64,000 nt of DNA from Planctomycetota bacterium (GCA_029260825.1 JAJDCM010000132.1:62001-126000), one strand, 5' to 3'. Positions 16,921 to 26,551 are shown, numbered from the stretch's first letter. The notes: generated from the sequence alone by a model not told the origin. A program made the numbers and translations.

Positions 16921-18222
16921 TCAGTCGAGTACGGGAACGCCGAGAATACCGTTGGTCACACTAGCTGGAACACTTCCAGCCGAACCCGGGTCAAAAATCA
17001 GGCCCTGCACATAGAAGGTCGCAGGTCGAAGAATTCCCTGGGGCCTGGACACCACCGCGCCCGGCGCTGGCAAAGAGGGATGAGTTGGTATGCCCAGCTT
17101 CGAAAACCGTCCCGCGTTGTTCCAGATGAGGAGAGGTTGTTGGCCTGGCCCTGTAATCGGCATGGGCACCGCCGAGGTTCCGATCCCCCGGGGAAGCACT
17201 GTCGTCTGATCCTCCGTCGGATTTCCGATCCACACATATAGAGCGTAGGGAGCAGTCTCGACGAACGGGACAGACGGGGGTCTTCTCATTCTGAGTTCGA
17301 AGGGTCGAACCACGTTGAATTCGACAAGGCGATCCTCCCCCACTCCCGAGGTGCCATTCAGAAAAAGAACATCAACAATCGTCCCGACCCCTTCGTTCAC
17401 CGAACCAGTTCGAGGGTCGTTTTCGGTGACGCAGGAGCACGCGTTCACCAGCAGGACATCGTGAACGCCGAGGTCGTAGGAGAAGTAATCAAAACCAACG
17501 ATGGAGAAATTCCCACGTCCGAAAGTCGTTCGAGAGACAACATGGTTGCCGTCAAGATCTGTAACGACCGGAATCAGATTCCCACGAAGATCCGCATAGC
17601 TCCCGTCACCATTGGCTCCAGGAACCGTAGCTAGCCCCTGCACAAGACAGTCCTCGGGAGAAACCACCAGGGTCGACAGTCCAAGTGACTCCGACACCCA
17701 ATCGATCTCTGCGATTCCAATCCCGTTGATGACTTCCTCGCCAGGATCGGAACTTCGGTCACCCTCGCACACGACGACGTTATGTCCGCTTCTCACAAAA
17801 CTCTGGATGACGGGAGAAAGCCGTTCAAAGTTCTGTCGCAATGCCACGGGTGGGGGATCTTGAATAGACGCTCCGAATGTCTCAGGAATCAGTAGGCAGT
17901 CGATTCCCCGGAGCTCAAATTCGAGGACCGCAGGATCCGAAGTCGGTGTCATGGTTACGTCGAAACCGGCCTGATCGAGGATGAGAACCATCTTATCGAC
18001 TTCCCGAAAGTTATCGAGGAAGTTCGTATAGATCAAAACCTTGGGGGCGGAACCGCGAGCGAAAGACGAAACGGTTGATGGGGGAGGAGCTTCAGCTTGA
18101 AGAACTCGAGCCGCTTCTTCTCCACCATTCGAATCGATTGCCATGGGTTGAGCCCCAGCCATCTGAAACAAAAAGACAAAAGAAGCAGCTACGACCCAGG
18201 TGAGCAATCGAATTCCGATCAT
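16921..18222 (-). CDS. Secreted protein, unknown, sharing a C-terminal module with the FG-GAP protein
   Basis: The start is set at ATG 18222 because GGAGG lies eight bases upstream; the track's TTG overlaps that site. The 433-aa product has a signal peptide (about 1-25). Residues about 60-260 form an alpha/beta region opening with KVLIYTNFLDNFREVDKMV and GIDCLLIPETFG, which looks like a glutamine-amidotransferase/ThuA-type fold, but I see no catalytic triad and do not assign an activity. The last 155 residues (NEGVGTIVDVLFLNGTSGVG... to VTNGILGVPV) align with the C-terminus of the protein at 10789. It converges on the GNAT gene with a 4-bp gap. Confidence 0.7.
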   Translation of the reverse strand: MIGIRLLTWVVAASFVFLFQMAGAQPMAIDSNGGEEAARVLQAEAPPPSTVSSFARGSAPKVLIYTNFLDNFREVDKMVLILDQAGFDVTMTPTSDPAVLEFELRGIDCLLIPETFGASIQDPPPVALRQNFERLSPVIQSFVRSGHNVVVCEGDRSSDPGEEVINGIGIAEIDWVSESLGLSTLVVSPEDCLVQGLATVPGANGDGSYADLRGNLIPVVTDLDGNHVVSRTTFGRGNFSIVGFDYFSYDLGVHDVLLVNACSCVTENDPRTGSVNEGVGTIVDVLFLNGTSGVGEDRLVEFNVVRPFELRMRRPPSVPFVETAPYALYVWIGNPTEDQTTVLPRGIGTSAVPMPITGPGQQPLLIWNNAGRFSKLGIPTHPSLPAPGAVVSRPQGILRPATFYVQGLIFDPGSAGSVPASVTNGILGVPVLD

Positions 18223-18389
18223 GACCGTATCCTCCAAGATGTCCGGTCCGGGGGTGGTACTTCTTATCCTATCAGAAAAACAGACTCCTTACGAGGTGTT
18301 CGCCTACCAAGGTGGCCAAGTGGCATGATAAGCCCCATTTTTCAACCGCATCATCGGCAGCAACCATATGAGGGTGCTACACTTTCGTC

Positions 18390-18854
18390 ATGAAAATCTG
18401 GGTTGATGGTGACGCTCTCCCTCGCGAAGCAAGGTCGATCCTCCTTCGGGCCTCCCAGCGCCTGCAGGTCCCGATCACCTTCGTCGCCAATGCGGATCTT
18501 GGCGTACCGATCTCGAAGCTCTGCGAAATGGTGATCGTTCCGACCCGTCTCGATGCTGCAGACCTGAGAATCGTTCAGGAGGTAGAAGCAGGTGATCTGG
18601 TCATTACTGCCGACGTCCCCCTGGCCTCGGCAGCTGTGGACAAAGGTGCCACCGCCCTTGATTCACGAGGAAAAGAGTACACCGCCGACGACGCGAGAAC
18701 TCAACTCTCCATGCGCAATTTCATGGAGTCGATGCGCTCGGCCGGCCTCGTCCAGGGCGGACCAAGCGGATATGGCAACACACACAAGAAAAAATTCGCC
18801 GCAGCCCTGGATCGATGGCTCACTCAGAGGCTGCGGCAAGAAGGTGACAAGTAA
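18390..18854 (+). CDS. YaiI/YqxD (DUF188) family protein
   Basis: The 154-aa protein matches the family along its length: MKIWVDGDALPREARSILL at the N-terminus, TADVPLASAAVDKGA in the middle, and the arginine/glycine-rich GGPSGYGNTHKKKFAAALD ending. The fold is PIN-like with acidic residues (D7, D9), so a nuclease role is often supposed but not proven. The gene appears to be transcribed alone, divergent from 16921-18222 and convergent with the VCBS gene 28 bp away. Confidence 0.92.
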   Translation: MKIWVDGDALPREARSILLRASQRLQVPITFVANADLGVPISKLCEMVIVPTRLDAADLRIVQEVEAGDLVITADVPLASAAVDKGATALDSRGKEYTADDARTQLSMRNFMESMRSAGLVQGGPSGYGNTHKKKFAAALDRWLTQRLRQEGDK

Positions 18855-18882
18855 ATAGGCTTCTTTCGTCGATCAGGATCAA

Positions 18883-20154
18883 CTACTGAGCCAGCTTCGT
18901 TCTTCGGTAGAGCCAAACAAAGGACTCCCGCTTCGAAGGAGGGATCAACTTGTCCAGCTCAGACTTGGTGGTCTGAACCAATTTCGTCAGCGTCTTGAAG
19001 TCTTCCGAGCCCCGCAACTTCTTATAAGCTTCATTGACCTCTTCATCCGTTGCGTCTTCACCGCTTGGGATTTCCTCGTAGAGTTTGTTCAACCCCGACT
19101 GTGCTGCCGAGAGCTCCTTTGTCAGATCGTCGGCACGGGCTTTCTCTTCAGTCGATAGAATCCGGCCATCCGGCTTCCAGTGCGAGTACCCACCAACCAC
19201 CAGATCCAGGTCGCCGTCGCCGTCATAGTCAACTGCTTCAGGGTACAGACCGGTATCCGGGCGAGTCGGAGACAGCCCCCCCTTCTCACCAGGACCAATC
19301 AATGAAAGAGCCTTCCCAAAACTGGGCTCCCCCTGTTTTCCAGTATTGAGGTAAACCGAAACGACCCCACCAATCCCCGCCGTGTAGCTGTTGCCGTAGC
19401 CACCACAGAGAAGATCCATCAGACCATCTCCGTTCCAGTCGACTAGCCGAGGCGTTGTGATGCCACCCTGAACGCCTAGTGGATTTCCATCTTCCAGAAC
19501 CGGAATGTTCACTCCGGTGAAGTTTGGCTTCCCCGCACTCCCCTCATTCATTTGCCGGTAGAGATTGCCATCACCGTACGAACCAAGGAGCAAATCAAAG
19601 TCTCCGTCGTTGTCCCAGTCGAAAACGACAGCAGAAGTGCAGTGCCCCTTTGGCTGGGATGGGTTCTCATCCCACTTCTCAGCCTTGTAATTCCAGAACT
19701 GGGCAAGCATGACCCTTGTTCCCTTGCCATCGAGGATTCGCTCGGGCTTGTGGAATCCATCTTTACTGCCAAGTGAAACATGAGGAGATCCATCGAAGGT
19801 CGCCGTAACGATGTCCGTGTGACCGTCAGCATTGTAGTCCACAAACTGTGGAGCCATGCCGATGCATCACCAGTTGTGAAACCTGAGCGGCTCACCATCC
19901 TTTGAACGAAGCGGCTCCGGCTCACCCCAGGTCTTTCCCGCGCGGCGGGAAACGGTGAGATTGCCGATGAGATCTCCAATGATCATCTCGGGCTTTTTAT
20001 CCCCATCGAGATCAAACATGGCCGGTGAAGGATAGAGCCGCTTGCGCCCCATGGTCTGATCCCCCGCCATGAGTTGAACCGGAGCTTCAAACGTAGCCGC
20101 AGAATCTGTCCCAACCGCGGCTAAAACAGCCATCATGAAAAACTGGCTCAGCAT
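18883..20154 (-). CDS. VCBS/FG-GAP repeat secreted protein with in-frame TGA (possible selenocysteine)
   Basis: The track splits this gene into two ORFs (19867-20184 and 18883-19857), but both are in the same frame and are separated by a single TGA (19867-19869) inside W-TGA-C-I-G-M. Read through, the product is 423 residues with residue 96 encoded by TGA. The start is ATG 20154, with GGAG eight bases upstream and a signal peptide (MLSQFFMMAVLAAVGTDSAA). Calcium-type VCBS repeats (DLDGDKKPE, DYNADGHTD, DWDNDGDFD, DWNGDGLMD, DYDGDGDLD) span both sides of the TGA, and a helical segment (about 330-410) follows. A stem-loop lies just after the TGA. Either the TGA is read as Sec, or the gene carries a nonsense mutation or sequence error. 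No ribosome site supports a separate start at the ATG four codons on. Confidence 0.6.
19838..19852 (-). promoter_or_regulatory. Candidate bacterial SECIS hairpin
   Basis: On the minus strand the stem TCCACA/TGTGGA (6 exact pairs) with loop GTT begins 14 bases after the in-frame TGA, so the apical loop starts 21 bases after it and begins with G. These values fall within the general bacterial SECIS pattern as I recall it (loop about 16-37 nt from UGA, G within the first two loop bases). A 6-bp hairpin can arise by chance, so this is a candidate only. Confidence 0.4.
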
Positions 20155-20412
20155 GCATTCTCTCCATTTTCTTGGCCCTGGCATTCAAGGGGGCATTCTT
20201 CCACCGAACCGATGAGGGCCAAAACCCTCATGACTCGTTAACGCAAAGCAATCCTGTTTGAGCAAACGATCGAGGCGTCCTCAGAACCAGGTTGCCCTCT
20301 TCCATTCTCAATCCAACGAATTATTGATCAAGTCAAATCCACCTTTTCAAGGAAGATGCCATCGCTCGTTGGGAGAACTCTGCCCCGACGAACGAACTGA
20401 CGGAATGTGCCG

Positions 20413-22338
20413 TCAGATCCCCCGCTCCCGGTAGATCGAAGCCTGATCCTCTCGCTCCCAGGTTTCGTAGAGAAAGACCAGACGCTTGATGATGTCCTGG
20501 GTGCCACCGTGGTCCCGACCCCAGGCGGCTTCAATCACCTGGTAAGGTTTCACCAGGAGACGTTCTGCTTCCTCCAATCGCCCCAGATGAATGTAGCACT
20601 CGCCAAGGACCGTTTGTGGATAACAAAGAGAAGGATCATCCCTGTCGCACAATGGCTCAAGCAGAGTGAGGCACTCTTGAAGAAATGGAACAGCTCCGGA
20701 AGGATCATCGGTACGCAAGAGGGCCAGGCCAACAAAAGAAGCCATCCTGGCCGTGGCCCGATCGTCTCCTGGAACGACGTTTCGTTGAATCTTCAGAGCC
20801 TCCGAAAACCGCTGAAGGGCCAGCTTGAAGTTGCCGTCGTTAAGAGCACTCCCTCCGATCGTCAGAAGCTGGTTCGCGACATCTGGATGCTCATCACCCA
20901 GGGCTTCGCGCCTGCACGTCAACGTTCGAAGATGGTGCTCGTCTCGCCTTTCCAACATACCCAGATTGCCGTACCAGTAACCAAGCGCCAGATGCAACTC
21001 GGCTTGAATGGCCTTCTTCCCGGCAAAATCTTTTTCTATTCGTTCGGCGGCTGCATCCACTCCCTCCCGAACAGTAAGGGCCCTGCCTTCTTCAGGATCG
21101 GATGTGGAGGGGATAAAAGCCCCCAACAAGAATTCATTCACCACGGCAAACTTGTTCGCCGCCGCAAGAGCATCTTGCTTGCTGCTCTCCGCCAACTTCT
21201 CGGCGGATAGAGCCCGAGAATAGAGAACGGACATGGTGAGACCAAAGGCCAGAAGAAGAAAGACACCTCCGATTGCGGCTACGGCCGGTCCCTTATGACG
21301 CCCAAATGCTTTCTTGAGAAGATACCAACGACTATCCCGCTTCGCCTCGATGGGTTCCCCGGCAAGATACCGGTTGATCTCTAGCGAGACATCCCCGGAG
21401 GATTGATACCGGCGATCGGGAGACTTCTGCAGGCATTTCAGAAGAATCGTCTCGAGGTCGTCATCCACGTTCTGATGCAGCAGGCTGGGGCGAATCGGCT
21501 CATCGTGAACGATTCGATTCAACACTTCCCGGACAGGTCCCACGACTCGATACGGAAACCGACCGGTAACGATCTGATACAGAATCACCCCCAGGGAGTA
21601 GACATCCGTCCGGATGTCTATCTTATTGATCGCTCCCTCCGCTTGCTCCGGGCTTGCCCACGGAAGGGAACCCAAGAACTCTCCAGTGCGGCTCATCGGA
21701 AGACCTGAAGGATCCCCTCCATGCTCAGGATCGGCGATCTTGGCCAGACCAAAATCAAGGATGTGGGGCTCTCCTGCCGGGTCCACTCGAATATTTCCAG
21801 GCTTCAGGTCACGATGCATGACCCCCTGTTGATGAGCGAAATGGACTGCGTCGCAGATGCGGCCAAAAAGCGAAAGGACACCCGGGAGAGGGGCCGTGAT
21901 TTCTGGCGCATCGACCTCCGTCTCTGCCTGGAGAAATTCAACAAGCGAGGAACCCTCAACATACTCCATGACGTAAAACAGTCGATCATCCGAGGTGACT
22001 CCGCTGTCATAGACCCGAACAATATTCGGGTGGCGCAACGCAGCGACCACTTCAACTTCCCTTTCGAATCGACGTCTTTCGTTCTCCGAGGCAAATGATC
22101 CGTCAAGAAGCACCTTGATGGCTACCTGGCGACTCGTCGAATTTTGAATCGCGCGGTAAACAACCCCTTGGCCTCCTCGCTCGATTTCCTCGAGCCCTTC
22201 GTAGCCGGCAATATGAGGCAATGAAACCGCCGACCAGCCACTTTCCTGTACGTCCTGGAGCAAAGCCTCCGGATCCTCGAACCATCGCGATGATGGGACG
22301 CCTTCCCGCCCCTTACCGTCTTTTGACTCATCCTTCAT
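20413..22338 (-). CDS. Transmembrane Ser/Thr protein kinase with TPR domain
   Basis: The 641-aa protein has a Hanks-type kinase domain (about 45-325): G-loop ERGGQGVVY, Lys75 in VAIKV, catalytic HRDLKPGN at 175-182, DFG at 195-197 and the SPEQAEG activation segment. A single membrane helix at about 350-372 follows, then tetratricopeptide repeats (about 400-630) that would lie outside the cytoplasm. It overlaps by 11 bp the gene of an ECF sigma factor transcribed just before it, so the sigma factor is a likely phosphorylation target or partner. Confidence 0.93.
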   Translation of the reverse strand: MKDESKDGKGREGVPSSRWFEDPEALLQDVQESGWSAVSLPHIAGYEGLEEIERGGQGVVYRAIQNSTSRQVAIKVLLDGSFASENERRRFEREVEVVAALRHPNIVRVYDSGVTSDDRLFYVMEYVEGSSLVEFLQAETEVDAPEITAPLPGVLSLFGRICDAVHFAHQQGVMHRDLKPGNIRVDPAGEPHILDFGLAKIADPEHGGDPSGLPMSRTGEFLGSLPWASPEQAEGAINKIDIRTDVYSLGVILYQIVTGRFPYRVVGPVREVLNRIVHDEPIRPSLLHQNVDDDLETILLKCLQKSPDRRYQSSGDVSLEINRYLAGEPIEAKRDSRWYLLKKAFGRHKGPAVAAIGGVFLLLAFGLTMSVLYSRALSAEKLAESSKQDALAAANKFAVVNEFLLGAFIPSTSDPEEGRALTVREGVDAAAERIEKDFAGKKAIQAELHLALGYWYGNLGMLERRDEHHLRTLTCRREALGDEHPDVANQLLTIGGSALNDGNFKLALQRFSEALKIQRNVVPGDDRATARMASFVGLALLRTDDPSGAVPFLQECLTLLEPLCDRDDPSLCYPQTVLGECYIHLGRLEEAERLLVKPYQVIEAAWGRDHGGTQDIIKRLVFLYETWEREDQASIYRERGI

Positions 22339-22915
22339 GACGAACCTGCTCCTCGATAATCTGAGTGAGCCTCTTCAGGACTCGAGACTTGGCTTGCCAG
22401 ACCTGTTCCACGCTCATGTCCAGAGCAGAGGCCGTTACCCTGGCATCTTTACCCGCGACCGCGTACTCGGCAAATGCGGCCCGATCTTCCCGATTGAACT
22501 CTTGCTCGATACGGCGCATGGCTCGCTTGACGTGATGAAGCCTCCAGCTTTGCTCCCAGATGGCATCCAGAGCATCATCTCGGCTCGCCTCGTGAATCTG
22601 GCTCTCGATATCTTCCAGGGCGGTTCGACGACGATCTTGATTCCGACGACGAACGATGGCGCGAATCGTGACCGTTTTCAGATAGGAACGGAACTTTCCA
22701 CGAGACGGGTCATACCGGAACCGGGGCATGGACCGGGTCAACGAAGTCATCACGTCCTGGAGAACATCGTCACGATCAGCGGCTTGAAGTCCTTGCTTGC
22801 GGGCAAAGGAGCGAATCAAATCGCCGTATCGCTCGTAGAATTCACCCCAGGCGGCAGGGTTCTCTTGCTCACTCAGTCGATTCAACAATGTCGCATGTGT
22901 CGTCTGGGCGTTCAT
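22328..22915 (-). CDS. ECF-type RNA polymerase sigma factor
   Basis: The 195-aa protein has sigma region 2 (about 20-90; AWGEFYERYGDLIRSFARKQG and DRDDVLQDVMTSL) with the planctomycete-style RYDPSRGKFRSYLKTV segment, and a region 4 helix-turn-helix (about 135-190; EYAVAGKDARVTASALDMSVEQVW). No anti-sigma gene adjoins it; the overlapping downstream gene is a Ser/Thr kinase. It is divergent from the prolyl oligopeptidase gene across 137 bp, which may be one of its targets. Confidence 0.9.
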   Translation of the reverse strand: MNAQTTHATLLNRLSEQENPAAWGEFYERYGDLIRSFARKQGLQAADRDDVLQDVMTSLTRSMPRFRYDPSRGKFRSYLKTVTIRAIVRRRNQDRRRTALEDIESQIHEASRDDALDAIWEQSWRLHHVKRAMRRIEQEFNREDRAAFAEYAVAGKDARVTASALDMSVEQVWQAKSRVLKRLTQIIEEQVRHEG

Positions 22916-23052
22916 CCGCCTGGAGTATACCTCAGAGGGAACGTGGATCCGGAAGTCGAGAAACTTTTCACAATTTTGTCAGGGTTCGTCGCGACCTTGC
23001 TAGGAAAGATTGGAAAGCCCCGTCCAATTCGGTTTCTTCCCGGAGATTCTAC

Positions 23053-25206
23053 ATGAGCTATTCTTTCGTTCGAGGATTCCTGACTCTCGCTTGCCTCACC
23101 CTCGTCGCCACTGGAAAGGCGGATGAAACTCACGAGAAGGCGATCACTTCCTATCCCGCGGCGAGACGGGTCGATGCCTTCGATACGTTTCACGGGGTCA
23201 AAGTTGTAGACCCTTATCGATGGATGGAGGAAATGGAATCGGAAGAAGTCGTCGCCTGGGTTCGGGCACAAGACGACCTCTTCAGAAGCTACGTCAACGA
23301 CAGTCGCGTCACCGATTGGCTCCGGAAGAGAATCGGAGAGATCCGCCGGTTCGGCTCCTATAGCACACCGACACAAGCCGGAGGGCAACTGTTCTTCTCC
23401 TGGGCTGACGCGGGAGCAAACCGGCGTACGGTTCTGGTCCAGAAAGGACTTTCCGGAAAGGCAAAGGTCCTCATTGATCCGGATCAGTTTCGCTACTTCC
23501 AGGAGTCGCAATGGCAACTCAATGGCTGGGGACCGAGCCCGGATGGCCGGCTGCTTGCTTTTGGCCTCTCCAAGGGACAGTCAGCCTGGCGCCGCATCAA
23601 GTTCCTCGATGTAAAGACCGGCACGATTCGCGCCGATGAACTCTCCGGACTGGGAGACTTCAGCAGCATTCAATGGACCTCCGACGGGTCAGGAATTTTC
23701 TATCGGCGATACGATCTTCCCGACGATGAAACGTCAGCAGACTTCACCCTCAAGAACCCACGAATTTGCTTTCATCAGATAGGACTTGATCAAGAGGAAG
23801 ATGAAGTCGTTCTTGCTTACCCCGACCGACCCGAGTTGTTTGTCCGTAGGACGGTCCTCAGCTCGGACGACCGCTATCTCTTCGCGACCGTAACCGACAA
23901 AGGATCCGGAATCAATCGCATCCTCTGCCGCGATCTCGGCAGGAGCGAAAAGGATTTCATCGAACTCTACCGGGGAAAGTCCAGCTTCTCCTTCTTGACT
24001 CATGCTGGTGAGGAACTTCTCTTTCTCACCGACCACGGTGCCTCCCACGGCCGCATCATCTCTCTGAGACTTTCCGCGGTTGATGAAGAGTCATGGTCAA
24101 ATCGGGTGCAGGAGACAAAAAATAAGATCAACTCGGTTTCCGTCGCAGGAAACCGTCTTGTGGTTCAATACCTGGAAGACGCAAGACCCGTCATGAAGAT
24201 CTTCGACATGAACGGGAAGTACGAGAGAACCGTCGAGCTTCCGGGGATGGGAGGCGTTGGGGTTTCGGGCACCGAGGAGAGCTCCGATCTCTTCTACTCC
24301 TTCGGAAATCTGTTCAACCCGGGCACGATCTATCACCTTGACCTCAAGACAGGCGAAAGCCGTCTATTTCGCCAGGCCAAGCTGAACTTTTCTCCGGAAG
24401 ATTACGTTCTCAAGCAGGTCTTCTACAGGAGCAAGGACGGCACCCGGATCCCTCTCTTCATCGCGCACAAGAAAAGCCTGGAGCTCAACGGAAAAAGCCC
24501 GTTGTGGATGTATGGCTACGGACATGGAGGCTGGGCCGCCTTCCCCTGGTTTCAGGCTCATCTTGTGGCCTGGATGGATCTGGGCGGAGTGTACGCCCTA
24601 CCCGGATTGCGAGGTGGAGGAGAGTACGGCACGGAATGGCGTGATGCAGGAACCAGAAGAAACAAACAAAACGCCATCGATGACTACATCGGAGCGGCTG
24701 AATGGCTCAGTAAAAATCAATACACTTCTCCAAAGCGACTCGTTGCCAATGGCGGAAGCGCCAGCGGAATGGTCCCGGCGGCAGCGGTGACTCAGCGCCC
24801 CGACCTGTTCGGAGCCGCCGTCATCGATGTCCCCTTTCTCGATATGATCCGGTATCCTGCATCAGCACAAGGATTCACGAGCGGTTTCGGAACACCAGAA
24901 GATCCGGAAGACTTCAAAGTTCTTCTCTCTTACTCTCCCTACCATAATGTGAAAGCCAATACAAAGTACCCCCCCATCCTCATCAGCGCGGCCGAGAAAG
25001 ATCAATCGACGGTCCCCTGGCACTGCTACAAGTTCGCGGCCGCCATCCAGGACGCACAGGGTGGAAGCGATCCTATTCTTCTCCAGGTCATCTGGGGAGC
25101 CGGTCACTACACCTATGGAACAACCATCGAGGAAAGAACCACAACTCTCGCCCACCAGATCAGCTTCCTGGTGAAAGCACTAAACCTGAACCCCGACACG
25201 AACTAG
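23053..25206 (+). CDS. Secreted prolyl oligopeptidase (S9A) family peptidase
   Basis: The ATG at 23053 gives 717 aa with a signal peptide (MSYSFVRGFLTLACLTLVA); the track start at 22888 runs through the divergent sigma promoter. The N-terminal S9 signature (DTFHGVKVVDPYRWME) and beta-propeller precede the alpha/beta hydrolase domain. The triad is Ser569 (GGSASGM, where most relatives have GGSNGG), Asp650 (EKDQSTVP) and His685 (GAGHYTYG, usually GAGHG). It should cleave proline-containing peptides in the periplasm or outside. The altered residues around Ser and His may change specificity. Confidence 0.9.
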   Translation: MSYSFVRGFLTLACLTLVATGKADETHEKAITSYPAARRVDAFDTFHGVKVVDPYRWMEEMESEEVVAWVRAQDDLFRSYVNDSRVTDWLRKRIGEIRRFGSYSTPTQAGGQLFFSWADAGANRRTVLVQKGLSGKAKVLIDPDQFRYFQESQWQLNGWGPSPDGRLLAFGLSKGQSAWRRIKFLDVKTGTIRADELSGLGDFSSIQWTSDGSGIFYRRYDLPDDETSADFTLKNPRICFHQIGLDQEEDEVVLAYPDRPELFVRRTVLSSDDRYLFATVTDKGSGINRILCRDLGRSEKDFIELYRGKSSFSFLTHAGEELLFLTDHGASHGRIISLRLSAVDEESWSNRVQETKNKINSVSVAGNRLVVQYLEDARPVMKIFDMNGKYERTVELPGMGGVGVSGTEESSDLFYSFGNLFNPGTIYHLDLKTGESRLFRQAKLNFSPEDYVLKQVFYRSKDGTRIPLFIAHKKSLELNGKSPLWMYGYGHGGWAAFPWFQAHLVAWMDLGGVYALPGLRGGGEYGTEWRDAGTRRNKQNAIDDYIGAAEWLSKNQYTSPKRLVANGGSASGMVPAAAVTQRPDLFGAAVIDVPFLDMIRYPASAQGFTSGFGTPEDPEDFKVLLSYSPYHNVKANTKYPPILISAAEKDQSTVPWHCYKFAAAIQDAQGGSDPILLQVIWGAGHYTYGTTIEERTTTLAHQISFLVKALNLNPDTN

Positions 25207-25339
25207 TGGGGTGAGTCTATTCTTGAGGAAGCGGGACTGGCCCGGTGTCAATATTTGATACCCTGGCTGATGTCGTAGTCTTTCTCCTGATCTCGAATCC
25301 GTAGCCCTATTTGCCTTGCTCTCAACCGGAGCTTCAACC

Positions 25340-26425
25340 GTGACGAAATGCATCCTGGCTCTGGCCGGCACACTCCTCACCATTCTCGCCGTCGGTTGCG
25401 TCAACAAGCCCCGGTACAAGATCGAAGTTGATGAGGATATCGTGCGGGCCAACGACCCGGAAGTAGCAAAGGATGTCTCCATGCTCCTGGCCCGAGGAAG
25501 AGGTGTGCTCGCGAAGACTCTTCCCGCCCTTGCGGATACCGGAGTCGAGGTCTGGGTACAGGAAACACCGATGGCACCGGGCTACCGCACTCCGCATTTC
25601 TCTTCCGCGTTCGTCATGAAACGCCCCGGTCGCAGGCCTCGCATTCACGTGGCTCAATCAGTTCTGGAGAACGCGTTCCTTCATGAGCTCACCCATGCCC
25701 TCCTCGATGAGAGCTGGCGGCCCCTGCAACTCGCCATCGAGGAGGGCCTCTGCGAACTCGTCAGTCACAAGATGGCCGATGTGTCCGTCATGGTGGCGGA
25801 CCTACGTTGTGCAGCACAATCCGGTGGCAGCAGCCCCTTTTACGTTTCGTTTGAAATCCCCCAAGAAACGGGTGATCCCGAACGCCACAGCACCCTCTGG
25901 GGAAACAGCGGGGGAAGCGACTCCAGTAAATCCAGTCTCACCGTGGCCGACATCCTCTCCTTTACAAGCTCTCGCGAACTGAACGGCATGTCTTCCGCGG
26001 AAGTCGCTCATATCTATGGCGTCGGCTATCTGGTAGTTTTTCGTATCGTCTCATCAAGAGGAATCAATGGGCTTCACGAAGTCTGCCTCCGATCGACAAA
26101 AGAAGGGTTCGAACAGATTCCAGCGGAATGGCTCCTCGAAGCAGCGGAGATCGAGAGCCAGGAGCACTTCGAAAGAGTCGCCGATGAGGCCCTGAGATCG
26201 GGAAGCATTCACGCAGCTTTCCTATCCGACGAGTTCGAGAGAGTCGTCCGCGCCGTCATCGAAGATCCAGCATCTGGAAAGCCCCAGAATCCCGACGAGT
26301 TCCTGAAGAGAAGCCAAGGAACACTGAAGATCGATGGAGAATCAATCGACTTGACCGAGCTCCTGGCTTTTCGAGAGTGGCTCACTTCCAACTGGCAGCC
26401 CCTCCACTCTCCTGTAGGTGAATAA
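25340..26425 (+). CDS. Lipoprotein with HExxH peptidase-like motif
   Basis: A GTG start at 25340 (GGAG eight bases upstream) gives 361 aa. The N-terminus is a lipoprotein signal with lipobox LAVGC, so it is anchored in an envelope membrane. A zincin-like motif HELTHALL is followed about twenty residues later by EEGLCEL, giving the HExxH...E set of ligands typical of gluzincins such as peptidase-MA proteins. Substrate and family are otherwise unrecognised. It is transcribed alone between the oligopeptidase and GPP34 genes. Confidence 0.72.
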   Translation: MTKCILALAGTLLTILAVGCVNKPRYKIEVDEDIVRANDPEVAKDVSMLLARGRGVLAKTLPALADTGVEVWVQETPMAPGYRTPHFSSAFVMKRPGRRPRIHVAQSVLENAFLHELTHALLDESWRPLQLAIEEGLCELVSHKMADVSVMVADLRCAAQSGGSSPFYVSFEIPQETGDPERHSTLWGNSGGSDSSKSSLTVADILSFTSSRELNGMSSAEVAHIYGVGYLVVFRIVSSRGINGLHEVCLRSTKEGFEQIPAEWLLEAAEIESQEHFERVADEALRSGSIHAAFLSDEFERVVRAVIEDPASGKPQNPDEFLKRSQGTLKIDGESIDLTELLAFREWLTSNWQPLHSPVGE

Positions 26426-26551
26426 GCCGCTGCCGGGAAGCTGGATCGAATTTTGACAGCTTTCGGATAGACTTTTGAACCCTGATCATCGAAGGTCGTT
26501 TCATAGACATGAGTCAAAAATGCAGTCATCGATCAGATCAGGAGCTTGTTC

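Noticed and set aside
19548-19979. 143-aa minus ORF spanning the in-frame TGA of the VCBS gene
   Set aside because: It is in another frame, has no VCBS repeats, and is a shadow of the real frame; it does not show a frameshift.
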